A DNA stretch of 64,000 bases from Streptosporangiaceae bacterium. Lineage in GTDB: Bacteria; Actinomycetota; Actinomycetes; Streptosporangiales; Streptosporangiaceae. Under the pieces are notes generated by a model. It saw only the letters and a list, made by a program, of their open reading frames with translations, was not told the DNA's origin and did not search any database. The stretch is taken from the NCBI GenBank assembly GCA_025934375.1, contig JAICYD010000013.1:20244-84243 (forward strand), written 5' to 3'. A program made the position numbers and the translations under genes. How positions within the stretch are numbered: position 1 is the first letter of the stretch; every line of letters starts with the position of its first letter. Shown piece after piece: positions 9,159 to 17,160 of the stretch.

Positions 9159-9490
9159 GGTTGGCCCTCGGTTGTCAGCTCGATGTGATTCCACATGTCG
9201 GGATCGGTCTCCTTCCATTCCTCGTCCACGTAAATGCAGTCAACCGGGCATACCATCACGCAGACCGGACAGCCCGAGCACAGTTCAGGAACTATGATGA
9301 CGTCGAGGCCGCGGTCGAATATCGCCCCGAATTCCGGCGGGCAGTTGCGCAGGCAGGTATCGCAGGTGATGCACTCTGACGCCTCGATGCGCCGTGGCGG
9401 TTTCTTCCAGGTCTCGCTACGGGCGCGGTGGGCGACTCGGCCTGCCCGCCCGTCACCCGCGGCGGCCGGGGACCCCTTACCCCAGGGCAT
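9155..9490 (-). CDS. 2x[4Fe-4S] ferredoxin
   Basis: This 111-residue protein starts at ATG 9490, one base after the stop of the DUF3050 gene. After a basic N-terminal stretch it has two cluster motifs: CITCDTCLRNCP and CSGCPVCVMVCPVDC, the ligand pattern of bacterial 2[4Fe-4S] ferredoxins, then an acidic tail. It would carry electrons to a redox partner. Its position between a DUF3050 protein and the unknown 632-residue protein, overlapping the latter by 4 bp, argues that one of these is the partner. A ferredoxin is, as I recall, also part of the kinamycin/lomaiviticin hydrazine gene set. Confidence 0.88.
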   Translation of the reverse strand: MPWGKGSPAAAGDGRAGRVAHRARSETWKKPPRRIEASECITCDTCLRNCPPEFGAIFDRGLDVIIVPELCSGCPVCVMVCPVDCIYVDEEWKETDPDMWNHIELTTEGQP

Positions 9491-9491
9491 G

Positions 9492-10280
9492 TCAGCGCTC
9501 GCAAATCTGCCCGAGAATGCCATCCCACAGCCGCACCCGGGCCGCGAAGGCGAGGTTGATAGCCTCCTGGCACTCCGCCCACCTGTGGTCATCGTCGCCG
9601 CACAGGTCGACAAGCATCTGCATCGCCATGGGAGTGTGCTCTTCGCTGTCGACCTGAATATGCCGTCGGAGGTAGTCGACAAAGGTAGACAGGTTGCCTG
9701 ATTCGGCATTCAGCCCGACCACTTGGTCGAACATCTCGGGGATCAGGTCCTCGCGGCCGAAGGCGAACGCTGCGGCCTGGCAGTGCACGGGCGCGTCGGA
9801 GATGAACTTGTAGGTTGCGGCCGCGAATCCGGCCGCTGGCTCCGGCACGTTCGCCGCGCGGAGCGATGGGATGACGGGCTGGCCGGCGCGCAGCAAGTCG
9901 ATGAAGGCGTCGACGTGCGTGGTGTCCGCTCCGGCCTGCCGCATGCCGCCCAGGTACAACTCGAAGTGGCTGATGAAGCCGCCGTCAAGCTCGTCGCTCT
10001 CCTCCACCAGCGTGATGTCGTTGATGAGCCGCCGGCTGACCATCGGCCCGGTCGGCACCCACGGCATCTGAACGCAGGTGAGGCTGCGCTGCAGGCTCTT
10101 CAGCAAGGACATGAAGTCCCAGACAGCGAACACGTGATGCTCCATGAACGTCACCACCGCGTCCGTCGTATTCAACTGGCGGTACAGCGGATGGCCGATC
10201 ACCTTCCGTCGGCCCGGGTCCACCGCCTCCTTAAGCCGCTCGATCGCAGGATTGGTCCGTCCCCAGTCATATCGCGACAT
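9492..10280 (-). CDS. DUF3050 protein, predicted heme-oxygenase-like diiron/iron-containing oxidase
   Basis: The 262-residue sequence matches the DUF3050 pattern: [20 protein letters not shown] near residue 46, [28 protein letters not shown], and [15 protein letters not shown] near the C terminus. These His/Glu/Asp-rich helices resemble the ligand layout of heme-oxygenase-like diiron oxidases (HDO), a fold that performs N-oxygenation (SznF), C-C cleavage (BesC) and decarboxylation (UndA). ATG at 10280 is preceded by GAAAGGAAAA. It sits 36 bp after the glutamine-synthetase-like gene and directly upstream of a ferredoxin. A role in nitrogen oxidation or N-N chemistry is an attractive inference, unproved. 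Confidence 0.78.
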   Translation of the reverse strand: MSRYDWGRTNPAIERLKEAVDPGRRKVIGHPLYRQLNTTDAVVTFMEHHVFAVWDFMSLLKSLQRSLTCVQMPWVPTGPMVSRRLINDITLVEESDELDGGFISHFELYLGGMRQAGADTTHVDAFIDLLRAGQPVIPSLRAANVPEPAAGFAAATYKFISDAPVHCQAAAFAFGREDLIPEMFDQVVGLNAESGNLSTFVDYLRRHIQVDSEEHTPMAMQMLVDLCGDDDHRWAECQEAINLAFAARVRLWDGILGQICER

Positions 10281-10316
10281 TAGTATTTTCCTTTCGGTTA
10301 TTGAGCGTGGCGCGGT

Positions 10317-11807
10317 TCAGAAGACCCGGAAGTACTCGCGTTGCTCCCACTCCGTTACGCCGCCCGAGGCAGGGCCTTCTTCCGCGCACCACGCGTCGAA
10401 CCGCGCCGCCTCGCTTTCCTTCAGCTTCAGAAGGCACGCCTTGAGCGGCTCGCCGAGCAGGTCCGTGGCGCGGCCGCTGTCGCCGAACGCGCGCAGGGCC
10501 TCGCGCAGCGACCGTGGCAGCCCCGGACGGGGCCCGGCCAGCGGCCGGCCCGCGGTGAGCCCGTCGAGCCCGGCCGACAGCTGCGAGGCGATCGCCAGGT
10601 AGGGATTCGCGCACGGCTCCCCGATCCGGTTCTCGACGTGCGTCGAGCTTCCGCCGCTGAGCACCCGGACCATCACGGTCCGGTCCTCGTAACGCCAGTT
10701 GGGCTCCGTAGGGGACAGCGAGAATTCGGGGGCGAGCCGGCGGTATCCGTTCACCGTCGGAACCGAGAGCAGGCAGTACTCGTGAGCGCGGGCCAGCAGC
10801 CCCTCGATGTAGGCCTCCCCGTCAGGGGACATCGTCCCCTGGGCGCCATCCGCGGCGAAGACGTTGCGGTCCGTTTTCGTGCTGGTGACCGACTGGTGCA
10901 GGTGCCAGCCGCTGGGGTCGAAGCTGTCCACGCGCGGGAGGGTCATGAACGACGCGTGGTATCCGCGCCGCGCGCAGAACTGCTTGACCTGCGTACGGAA
11001 CAGCAGCATCGCGTCCGCGGCGTCCAGGGCGCGCATCGGGGTGAACGTCGTCTCCAGCTGCCCGGGGCCCGACTCGTGCTCCATCGTCCGCAGCGGCAGG
11101 CCCAGCGCCATGAGCATCGCCGCCACCGGGTCGGCTACCTCGGCCACCGAGTCGTAGTAGGCGTCCAGGTTGAATTGGTAGCCGGCGTTCATGGCCTGCA
11201 CCGCCGGGGCGGGTCCTTGCAGGCCGAAGCCGTTCCCGGCGTTGCCGGGCGGTCCGGGAAGCAGCCGCGTGAGGTACCACTCCACCTCAAGCCCGATGAC
11301 CGGGACCAGATCGCGCTTGGCGTACTGCGCGGCCACCCGGTGCAGCACGCCCCGGCTCGCCAGCGGGTGCGGCTGGCCGTCCCGCTGGTACTCATCTCCC
11401 AGTACCCAGGCCGTCCGGGGCCCGGCTCCCGGCAGCACCTGGAACGTCCGGGGGTCGGGAACGAGCACGAAATCACCCGCGCCGGCTAGCTCGCTGACGC
11501 CCACTCCGGGGTCGGAGGTGAAGTCGACGGCCACCGCGTGCCCGGTATCGAACACGAACGGCCCGGCGCTGAAGTCCATGCCGTTGCGCAAGACCGCGCG
11601 GAACATGGCCGCGGGCACCGTCTTGGACCGGGCCAGCCCGTGCGGGTCGCAATAGACGACCCGCACCAGGTCGACCCCGTTCAGCTCCACTTCTACCCGC
11701 TCGGCAACCGCGGCCTGATGATCGCTCCAGAGTCCGAATTCGGCCACGAACGAAGGGGCGCCCACGCAGCCTTCTTCGCCGTGCCTGGACCATGGTCGGA
11801 AAGTCAT
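10317..11807 (-). CDS. Glutamine synthetase family gamma-glutamyl-(hydrazide) ligase
   Basis: ATG at 11807 lies 13 bp after the amidase stop; a longer in-frame start at 11897 would overlap the amidase. The 496-residue protein has GS-fold motifs: VIGLEVEWYL (glutamate site), HESGPGQLETTF, SGWHLHQSV (equivalent of the ATP/metal segment), and the C-terminal STHVENRIGEPCANPYLAIAS. GS homologues in secondary metabolism activate glutamate as gamma-glutamyl phosphate and ligate amines. In fosfazinomycin and kinamycin biosynthesis such an enzyme attaches a hydrazine unit to glutamate. With amidase, lyase and GNAT genes beside it, this function is likely here; primary ammonium assimilation is unlikely given the context. 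Confidence 0.85.
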   Translation of the reverse strand: MTFRPWSRHGEEGCVGAPSFVAEFGLWSDHQAAVAERVEVELNGVDLVRVVYCDPHGLARSKTVPAAMFRAVLRNGMDFSAGPFVFDTGHAVAVDFTSDPGVGVSELAGAGDFVLVPDPRTFQVLPGAGPRTAWVLGDEYQRDGQPHPLASRGVLHRVAAQYAKRDLVPVIGLEVEWYLTRLLPGPPGNAGNGFGLQGPAPAVQAMNAGYQFNLDAYYDSVAEVADPVAAMLMALGLPLRTMEHESGPGQLETTFTPMRALDAADAMLLFRTQVKQFCARRGYHASFMTLPRVDSFDPSGWHLHQSVTSTKTDRNVFAADGAQGTMSPDGEAYIEGLLARAHEYCLLSVPTVNGYRRLAPEFSLSPTEPNWRYEDRTVMVRVLSGGSSTHVENRIGEPCANPYLAIASQLSAGLDGLTAGRPLAGPRPGLPRSLREALRAFGDSGRATDLLGEPLKACLLKLKESEAARFDAWCAEEGPASGGVTEWEQREYFRVF

Positions 11808-11820
11808 GATCAGTGGCCTT

Positions 11821-13269
11821 TCATGTCGCGACCAGGGGTGCCATGGGTAGCCCGAGGTCCGCCTCCAGGCCGCTGGCCGTGGAAAGCACCAGGTCATCGC
11901 CGCCCAGCGGCCCTACGAGCTGGAGGCCAACCGGGAGGCCCGCCGGCGATAGGCCGACGGGAACCGACAGTGCGGGCTGGCCTGTCATGTTGAAGGGGTA
12001 GGTCGCGGGCGTCCACGCCAGCCACTGCAGCTCGTCCGCCTCCGCCCAGGGCGGCGCGATCGCGCCGACGCTGAAGGGTTCGACGGGAACCGTCGCCATC
12101 GCCAGCAGGTCGTAGCGATCCATGACCGACCGCAGCCGGGTCCGCAGGGCCAGCCGCGCCTCCTCGGCGCGCATCAGCGCCGCCCCGCTGACCGTCCGCC
12201 CGTACCGGACGAGGCGCAGCCGCCCCGGATCGTGCTTGTCCTCGTCGGCCGGCGCGGTGGCGGCCGCCGCGCCCGCGGCGAGGATGTCCACCAGCGCCGG
12301 GTACGGGTCATCGAACGGCACGTCGATGAATTCGACCCGGTGTCCCTGCGCCGCGAGCGCGGGCCAGGCCCGCTCGGTGACCTTGCGGATCTCGGCGCTC
12401 GTTCGCGGGAACTCCATCCAGCCGATGCGCAGTGCCGCGGCAGTCCCCCTCAGGCTCGCGCCCGGGCCCGGCGCCGAGTCGGGGTCCCCTGGGTGCGGCC
12501 CGGCGAGGACCGCCATGAGCTCCGCGACGTCAGCCACGCTGCGGGCCAGCGGGCCCGCGTGCGCCAGCCGGTCGGCGCAGGGCGGGACATAGGGAACACG
12601 GCCGAACGACGGCTTGTAGCCGACCACGCCGCAGAACGCCGCGGGAATGCGGATCGAGCCCGCGCCGTCGGTACCGAGCGCGGCGGTGCACAGGCCCGCC
12701 GCCACGGCCGCGGCGCTGCCCCCGCTTGAGCCGCCGGCCGAGCGGCCGGGCGCCCAGGGGTTCCTCGTGGGACCGGTCACCCGGGACACGGTGCTCGCGC
12801 TCCACCCGTACTCCGAAGTCGTGGTCTTGCCGACCACGATCGCGCCCGCGGACCGCAGGCGGGCCACGGCCGGCGCGTCCGTTACGGGACGGCGGTTGGC
12901 CACCAGGGAGCCCCGCCTCGTGGGAAGCTGCTCGGTCTGGATGAGGTCCTTGACGGACAGGGTCACGCCAAGCAGTGGCCGGTCCCGCCAGGCCGCGTTG
13001 CCAAGCGTGCCGATGAGGCGGTCGGCCGCCTCGGCCTCCCGCACGGCCGCCTCGCCGGCCACCGCCACGAAAGCGCCAAGCCCGGGGTCGACCTCGCCAA
13101 TGGCTGTGAGCGCCGACGAGACAAGCTCGGTGACGGTAGAATCGCCGCGGCGCAGGAACTCCCGCGTCTCGCGAATACCGAGACGGGCCCGGTGCGCCGC
13201 GGGCTTATTACCCGGTTTGATCAAGCCTGACACGGGACTAGGAAATGACACCTCCTGAATGCCGCGCAA
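11821..13269 (-). CDS. Amidase signature family hydrolase
   Basis: The protein shows the full Ser-cisSer-Lys machinery: Lys107 in LSVKDL, the glycine/serine-rich AGGSSGGSAA (cis-Ser about 181) and nucleophile Ser205 in GTDGAGSIRIPAAFCG. Length (482) is normal for the family. The start is uncertain: position 13269 is a TTG, and AGGAGG falls just inside at about 13256-13251, so a GTG near 13233 may be the real start. Amidase homologues in the fosfazinomycin/kinamycin set hydrolyse acetyl- or glutamyl-hydrazide bonds. It is the first gene of a tight minus-strand operon (amidase, GS, DUF3050, ferredoxin, unknown) and is divergent from the lyase gene. Confidence 0.87.
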   Translation of the reverse strand: MRGIQEVSFPSPVSGLIKPGNKPAAHRARLGIRETREFLRRGDSTVTELVSSALTAIGEVDPGLGAFVAVAGEAAVREAEAADRLIGTLGNAAWRDRPLLGVTLSVKDLIQTEQLPTRRGSLVANRRPVTDAPAVARLRSAGAIVVGKTTTSEYGWSASTVSRVTGPTRNPWAPGRSAGGSSGGSAAAVAAGLCTAALGTDGAGSIRIPAAFCGVVGYKPSFGRVPYVPPCADRLAHAGPLARSVADVAELMAVLAGPHPGDPDSAPGPGASLRGTAAALRIGWMEFPRTSAEIRKVTERAWPALAAQGHRVEFIDVPFDDPYPALVDILAAGAAAATAPADEDKHDPGRLRLVRYGRTVSGAALMRAEEARLALRTRLRSVMDRYDLLAMATVPVEPFSVGAIAPPWAEADELQWLAWTPATYPFNMTGQPALSVPVGLSPAGLPVGLQLVGPLGGDDLVLSTASGLEADLGLPMAPLVAT

Positions 13270-13514
13270 GTAGAGCCGTTCCTTTCCAGTAGGTCCGGCT
13301 CAGATCGCGAGTTCAACAACGGAGGGCCCGCACTCGAACGACCGCAAAGCGAGCTTGCATCGAGCGCCGGCTCATGTCAAAATGAACGCTATCCCGCCTT
13401 CCATCGACCGTCCCTTTCGCTGGCTCGCGCGCTCATCATGGCGTAAATACCGCGGTCGGTCCTGTTGACGCGCTGATAATCTACTGATACCTCACCCGTG
13501 GAATGGGAGCCGCA
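13270..13514. promoter_or_regulatory. Divergent promoter region between amidase and lyase operons
   Basis: The 245-bp gap separates two divergent operons of the putative hydrazine module and is locally more AT-rich than the flanking genes (for example the stretch around 13440-13495, with TTGACG at 13465 and TAATCTAC about 10 bases downstream). It must hold both promoters. A cluster-specific operator is plausible, but I see no clean palindrome. Confidence 0.45.
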
Positions 13515-14789
13515 ATGATACCCCGCTATGCGCGGCCGGAAATGGCGGACCTATGGTCCGATCAGTCGCGTTACGCCACGTGGGCCAGGGTGGAGGTCCT
13601 GGCCGCGCGGGCGCAGGCGATCCTCGGGCGGGTGCCACCGGATGCCCTCGCCGACATCCAGCGCGCCCGGGTGCCGTCCGCGGCCCGCGTCGCTGCGATC
13701 GAGCGCGAGCGAGACCATGAGATCCTGTCCTTCCTCGCGGCGTTCTGCGAGGACATCCCCGCGGACTCCGCCCGGTGGGTGCACCTGGGGATGACCAGCT
13801 ATGACCTGGTCGACACCGCCTTCGGGCACACCCTTGCCCGGGCGGTCGACCTGCTGGCCGACGCGGTGACGCGGCTGCGCCGGGTGCTGGCCGCGAAGGC
13901 GGCCGAGCACTGGCGAACGGTGTGCATCGGCCGCACCCATGGCGTTCACGCCGAGCCCACGACGTTCGGCCATAAGCTGGCTGGCTTCGCCTTCGCCATC
14001 GACCGTTGCGCAGGGCGGCTGGCCGCGGCGCGCGAGGCCGTCGCGGTGGGCACGATTTCCGGCTCGGTGGGCACCTACGCGCTGATCGACCCGTTCGTTG
14101 AGGAGTACGTCTGCGGTGAGCTCGGCCTCGGCGTAGAGCCCGCCCCGAGCCAGGTCGTCGCCCGCGACCGCCACGCCCAGCTGGTCCAGGCGGTGGCGAC
14201 GCTCGGTGCCTGCGTGGAGCAGATCGCGCTTGAGCTGCGGCTGCTCCAGCGCACCGAGGTGCGCGAGGTAGAGGAGCACAGGACCGCTGCCTACCAGGGG
14301 TCGAGCGCCATGCCGCACAAGCGCAATCCGACGGCCAGCGAGCGGCTGTGCGGGCTGGCCCGGATACTGCGCGGCTATGCGGGAATGGTGCTGGAGGACG
14401 TGGCGCTGTGGCATGAGCGGGACCTGTCTCACTCGTCCGTCGAGCGGGTCGCGGTGCCCGACAGCATGACCGTGGCGCACTTCCAGGTCACCGCCGCCGC
14501 CGACCTCGTGGAGACGCTGGAGGTGTTCCCGGGCCGCATGCGAGCGGCCATCGACGCCACGAACGGCCTGGTGTTCAGCTCGGCAGTCCTCGCCGACCTG
14601 CTTGAAAATGGCGTCGAACGAGAGAAGGCCTACCGGTGCATCCAGGCGGCGGCCGACCGCACCAGCGCATCCGGCGGCGATTTCCGTGCCATGCTCAAGG
14701 CCGAGGGAATAGATCCGGGACCGCTACAGCCAGAGCGCTTCCTGGTTCACCATGACGTAATCCTTTCTCGATTGGAAAATCTTTCATGA
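13515..14789 (+). CDS. Adenylosuccinate lyase/fumarase superfamily enzyme
   Basis: ATG at 13515 follows GGGAG. The 424-residue protein carries the superfamily signature GSSAMPHKRNPTASERL (about residue 270), plus GMTSYDLVDTAF and GRTHGVHAEPTTFG, the other two conserved blocks that bind succinyl substrates. True PurB cleaves adenylosuccinate to AMP and fumarate. Here the gene overlaps a GNAT gene (ATGA at 14786) and is divergent from the amidase/GS operon. Homologues in the fosfazinomycin/kinamycin gene set process succinylated nitrogen intermediates, while CreD-type relatives release nitrite from nitrosuccinate; which applies here cannot be told from sequence. A housekeeping purB role is unlikely because no purine genes are nearby. 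Confidence 0.85.
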   Translation: MIPRYARPEMADLWSDQSRYATWARVEVLAARAQAILGRVPPDALADIQRARVPSAARVAAIERERDHEILSFLAAFCEDIPADSARWVHLGMTSYDLVDTAFGHTLARAVDLLADAVTRLRRVLAAKAAEHWRTVCIGRTHGVHAEPTTFGHKLAGFAFAIDRCAGRLAAAREAVAVGTISGSVGTYALIDPFVEEYVCGELGLGVEPAPSQVVARDRHAQLVQAVATLGACVEQIALELRLLQRTEVREVEEHRTAAYQGSSAMPHKRNPTASERLCGLARILRGYAGMVLEDVALWHERDLSHSSVERVAVPDSMTVAHFQVTAAADLVETLEVFPGRMRAAIDATNGLVFSSAVLADLLENGVEREKAYRCIQAAADRTSASGGDFRAMLKAEGIDPGPLQPERFLVHHDVILSRLENLS

Positions 14790-15187
14790 CTTGGCACATC
14801 GCCCGCGTAGCCGGCAGCGAGCTGGACATCGGGGAAGTTCTCGCGATTTATCGATCCTCGGGCCTTGGCGAACGCAGGCCGGTAGCCGACGCGGAGCGCA
14901 TGGCCGCGATGATACGGAACGCCAATCTCATAGTCACCTGCCGCGTGGCCGGGGAAATGGTCGGCATCGCCAGGAGCATCTCGGACTTCTCTTACGTTAC
15001 CTACCTCTCCGATATAGCGGTCAGCCGCCCCTTCCAGCGAGAGGGAATCGGCAGGGCACTTATCGACGCAACCAGGAAAGAAGCGCCGCAGGCTAAAATC
15101 GTGCTGCTGTCGGCGCCGGCCGCGACCGGCTATTACCCGCACATAGGGTTTTCGAGGCACGACTCGGCATGGGTGCTGAACCCATAG
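14786..15187 (+). CDS. GNAT family N-acetyltransferase
   Basis: This 133-residue protein has the acetyl-CoA-binding motif A: DIAVSRPFQREGIGRALIDATR (Q/R-x-x-G-x-G/A), followed by a beta-bulge region and YYPHIGF, the usual C-terminal GNAT signature. Its start overlaps the lyase stop by ATGA, showing tight coupling. GNAT enzymes (FzmQ/KinN class) acetylate hydrazine intermediates in fosfazinomycin and kinamycin biosynthesis, where an acetylhydrazine synthon is made. The same role is inferred here from the combined gene set; a self-resistance acetyltransferase is the alternative. Confidence 0.85.
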   Translation: MTWHIARVAGSELDIGEVLAIYRSSGLGERRPVADAERMAAMIRNANLIVTCRVAGEMVGIARSISDFSYVTYLSDIAVSRPFQREGIGRALIDATRKEAPQAKIVLLSAPAATGYYPHIGFSRHDSAWVLNP

Positions 15188-15222
15188 CGCCGATCTCACC
15201 GAACAACGTTAGGAGTATGGCT

Positions 15223-15492
15223 GTGCTCACCTTGAACCCTCCCGCCGTCGAGGCTATCCGGATGCTGACGGGCAGGCCGGGACTGCCGACAAGTTCCGGC
15301 CTGCGGATTGTCCACGGCGACACCGCCGGAGGAATCGAATTGTTCATCACTTCGCAGCCGGCCGTGGGAGACCAGGTCATAGAGATCGACGGCGTGCGAG
15401 TCTTCCTCCATGAGAACGTCGCCGCCATGCTCAGCGGGCGGTCGCTCGGTGCCGAGATCAGCGAGGATGACGTGGTCTTCCGCATTCAGTGA
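15223..15492 (+). CDS. Small HesB/IscA-like fold protein without cysteines
   Basis: I take GTG at 15223 as start because AGGAG (15211-15215) is optimally spaced; ATG at 15217 would be almost adjacent to it. The 89-residue product (MLTLNPPAVEAIRMLTG..., ending SEDDVVFRIQ) resembles the small actinobacterial HesB/YadR-type proteins, with a beta-rich core GLRIVHGD...VFLHENVAAML. It contains no cysteine, so it cannot bind Fe-S like IscA. It follows the GNAT gene by 35 bp and ends just before a strong hairpin, so it is probably the last gene of the lyase operon. Function unknown. Confidence 0.7.
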   Translation: MLTLNPPAVEAIRMLTGRPGLPTSSGLRIVHGDTAGGIELFITSQPAVGDQVIEIDGVRVFLHENVAAMLSGRSLGAEISEDDVVFRIQ

Positions 15493-15526
15493 ACGGCTCC
15501 CCTCACCGGGGACTCCGGCCGTAAGA

Positions 15527-15559
15527 AGTGGCCCCCGCCGCGGTGCGGCGGGGGCCACT
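15527..15559. terminator. Strong GC hairpin terminator, bidirectional
   Basis: A perfect 15-bp stem (15527-15541 with 15545-15559) closes a 3-base loop and is followed by TTTGG. It lies between the convergent stops of the HesB-like gene (15492) and the halogenase-like gene (15582). Confidence 0.8.
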
Positions 15560-15581
15560 GTTTGGCCCCTTGCTGTGCGAG

Positions 15582-16949
15582 TTAGTCCCCGGCATGCACC
15601 GGGCACTCGTAGACCGGCTTGAAGTCATCGAACAGGTGCCATGACTTTTCTTCCCGCAGCCGCTGGAAGAAGCGGTTCTTACCGGACCAGAAGTCCCCGT
15701 TGAGCGCCCTCACCAGCCAGAAGTGCTCGATGGCCTCCTCGGTGTCGAACGGGCCGCCGGACGTGGCCCGCAGCTTCTCCTGGATGCCCCACCAGCCCGC
15801 TCCCGCCAGGCGCCGGTCGTCGGCGTACGGGGTCACCCTCAGCTCGCGCCCGCCGCTGGCGTAGCGGTTATCGTAGACGGCGCGGATGAGCCGGTAGTAG
15901 GTTTCGTAGCCGGTCTTGAAGAAGTTCTGGTAGCGCTCCGCCGCCTCGGCCTCGCCCGACTCGCCGGCCAGGCATATCGCCGTCTCCTCGGCCGCCCGGC
16001 GGCCGGTGGTGAGGGCGAGCAGGACCCCCCCGGAGAAGACAGGGTCGGTGAAGCTGCCCGCGTCGCCGATGATGAAATAGCCCGGCCCGGCGAGGGTGTC
16101 GCAGTGGTACTCGAAGTTGTTCTCGCCGGCAAGCTCACGGACAACGGTCGTTCCCTCAATGCGCTCGCGGATCCTGGGGATCCGCGCCAGGTGCTCGTCC
16201 CAGACCTCCTCGGGGCGCGATGCCCGCAGGATCTCGGCCGGCGCCACGCAGCCGATGCTGATGGTGTCGGGGCGGATGGGAATGGCCCAGACCCACCCGT
16301 CGGCGTGCAGGCCGAGCTGGATGTCGCCCTCCGTAGCGGGGTTCTTGCCTTCGTCCAGGCCGCCGAGGTGCTTGAAGACCGCCGCCATCTTGAGGTGGTC
16401 GTCTGCCTTCCGCAGGTTCAGGCCCCTGGCGATCACGCCGGCCCGCCCGCTCGCGTCGATGACGAACCTCGCGGTGGCGACGTGCTCCGCGCCGTCGTGG
16501 CCGTAACGGACGCCGCTGATGCGCTCGCCGGAGTTGAGCAGGCGGGTGACGCGGGCCTTCTGCAGGACGGTGACACCGGGGGTCTCGGCGGCGGTGTCGA
16601 GGAGGATCTTGTCGAATTCGGATCGCTCCACGTGAAGGGTCCACCCCCGCAGGCCCTCTCCCACCTTTCCGAGCTGCAGGCGCCTGAACGTTCCCTCGGT
16701 GCCGGTGAGCTCGATCCCCCGCTTGACGACGAAGCCGGCCGCGCTCATCCGATCCAGGACCCCGAGCTGGTCCAGGACATCCGCGGTGTACGTCAGCAAC
16801 GACTCGCCGATGTGGAACCTCGGGAACTGCTCCCGCTCAAGGAGCAGGACTGAATGGCCCAGGCGGGCAAGCGTCATGGCGTAGGAGGACCCGGCAGGGC
16901 CTCCGCCGACTACGATGGCATCGTAATCCTTATTGTTGGCATCAGCCAC
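15582..16949 (-). CDS. FAD-dependent halogenase-type oxidoreductase
   Basis: GTG at 16949 is preferred: AAGGAG sits six bases upstream, and an ATG at 16964 overlaps that ribosome site. The 455-residue flavoprotein has the FAD motif VVGGGPAGSSYAMTLAR, the FPRFHIGESLL segment, the halogenase motif WxWxIP as WVWAIPI (about residue 230), and GDAGSFTDPVFSGGVLLAL. This matches the CmlS-like branch of flavin halogenases and their halogenase-fold relatives. If active it would chlorinate an aromatic ring; members lacking the catalytic lysine act as plain oxidases or reductases, so halogenation is likely but not certain. It is a single gene, divergent from the O-methyltransferase. Confidence 0.8.
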   Translation of the reverse strand: MADANNKDYDAIVVGGGPAGSSYAMTLARLGHSVLLLEREQFPRFHIGESLLTYTADVLDQLGVLDRMSAAGFVVKRGIELTGTEGTFRRLQLGKVGEGLRGWTLHVERSEFDKILLDTAAETPGVTVLQKARVTRLLNSGERISGVRYGHDGAEHVATARFVIDASGRAGVIARGLNLRKADDHLKMAAVFKHLGGLDEGKNPATEGDIQLGLHADGWVWAIPIRPDTISIGCVAPAEILRASRPEEVWDEHLARIPRIRERIEGTTVVRELAGENNFEYHCDTLAGPGYFIIGDAGSFTDPVFSGGVLLALTTGRRAAEETAICLAGESGEAEAAERYQNFFKTGYETYYRLIRAVYDNRYASGGRELRVTPYADDRRLAGAGWWGIQEKLRATSGGPFDTEEAIEHFWLVRALNGDFWSGKNRFFQRLREEKSWHLFDDFKPVYECPVHAGD

Positions 16950-17160
16950 AGGTTGCTCCTTCATCTCGAATGAGGATTATGCCAAGGATGCTTCCTTGCC
17001 GTCCCTTAGGGTGCGAGGCTCGCGCAGCGGAAGTCAACCTGGCCATCCCTTTCCTGCGCCAGAGTTCGACTGCGAGATTGTCGCGGTCGAACCGACGTTG
17101 TGAGCGGCGAGCGTGTCGTTCTATTCTTGGCCCGGAAAGGCGACTAATTCAGGAGGGCTC

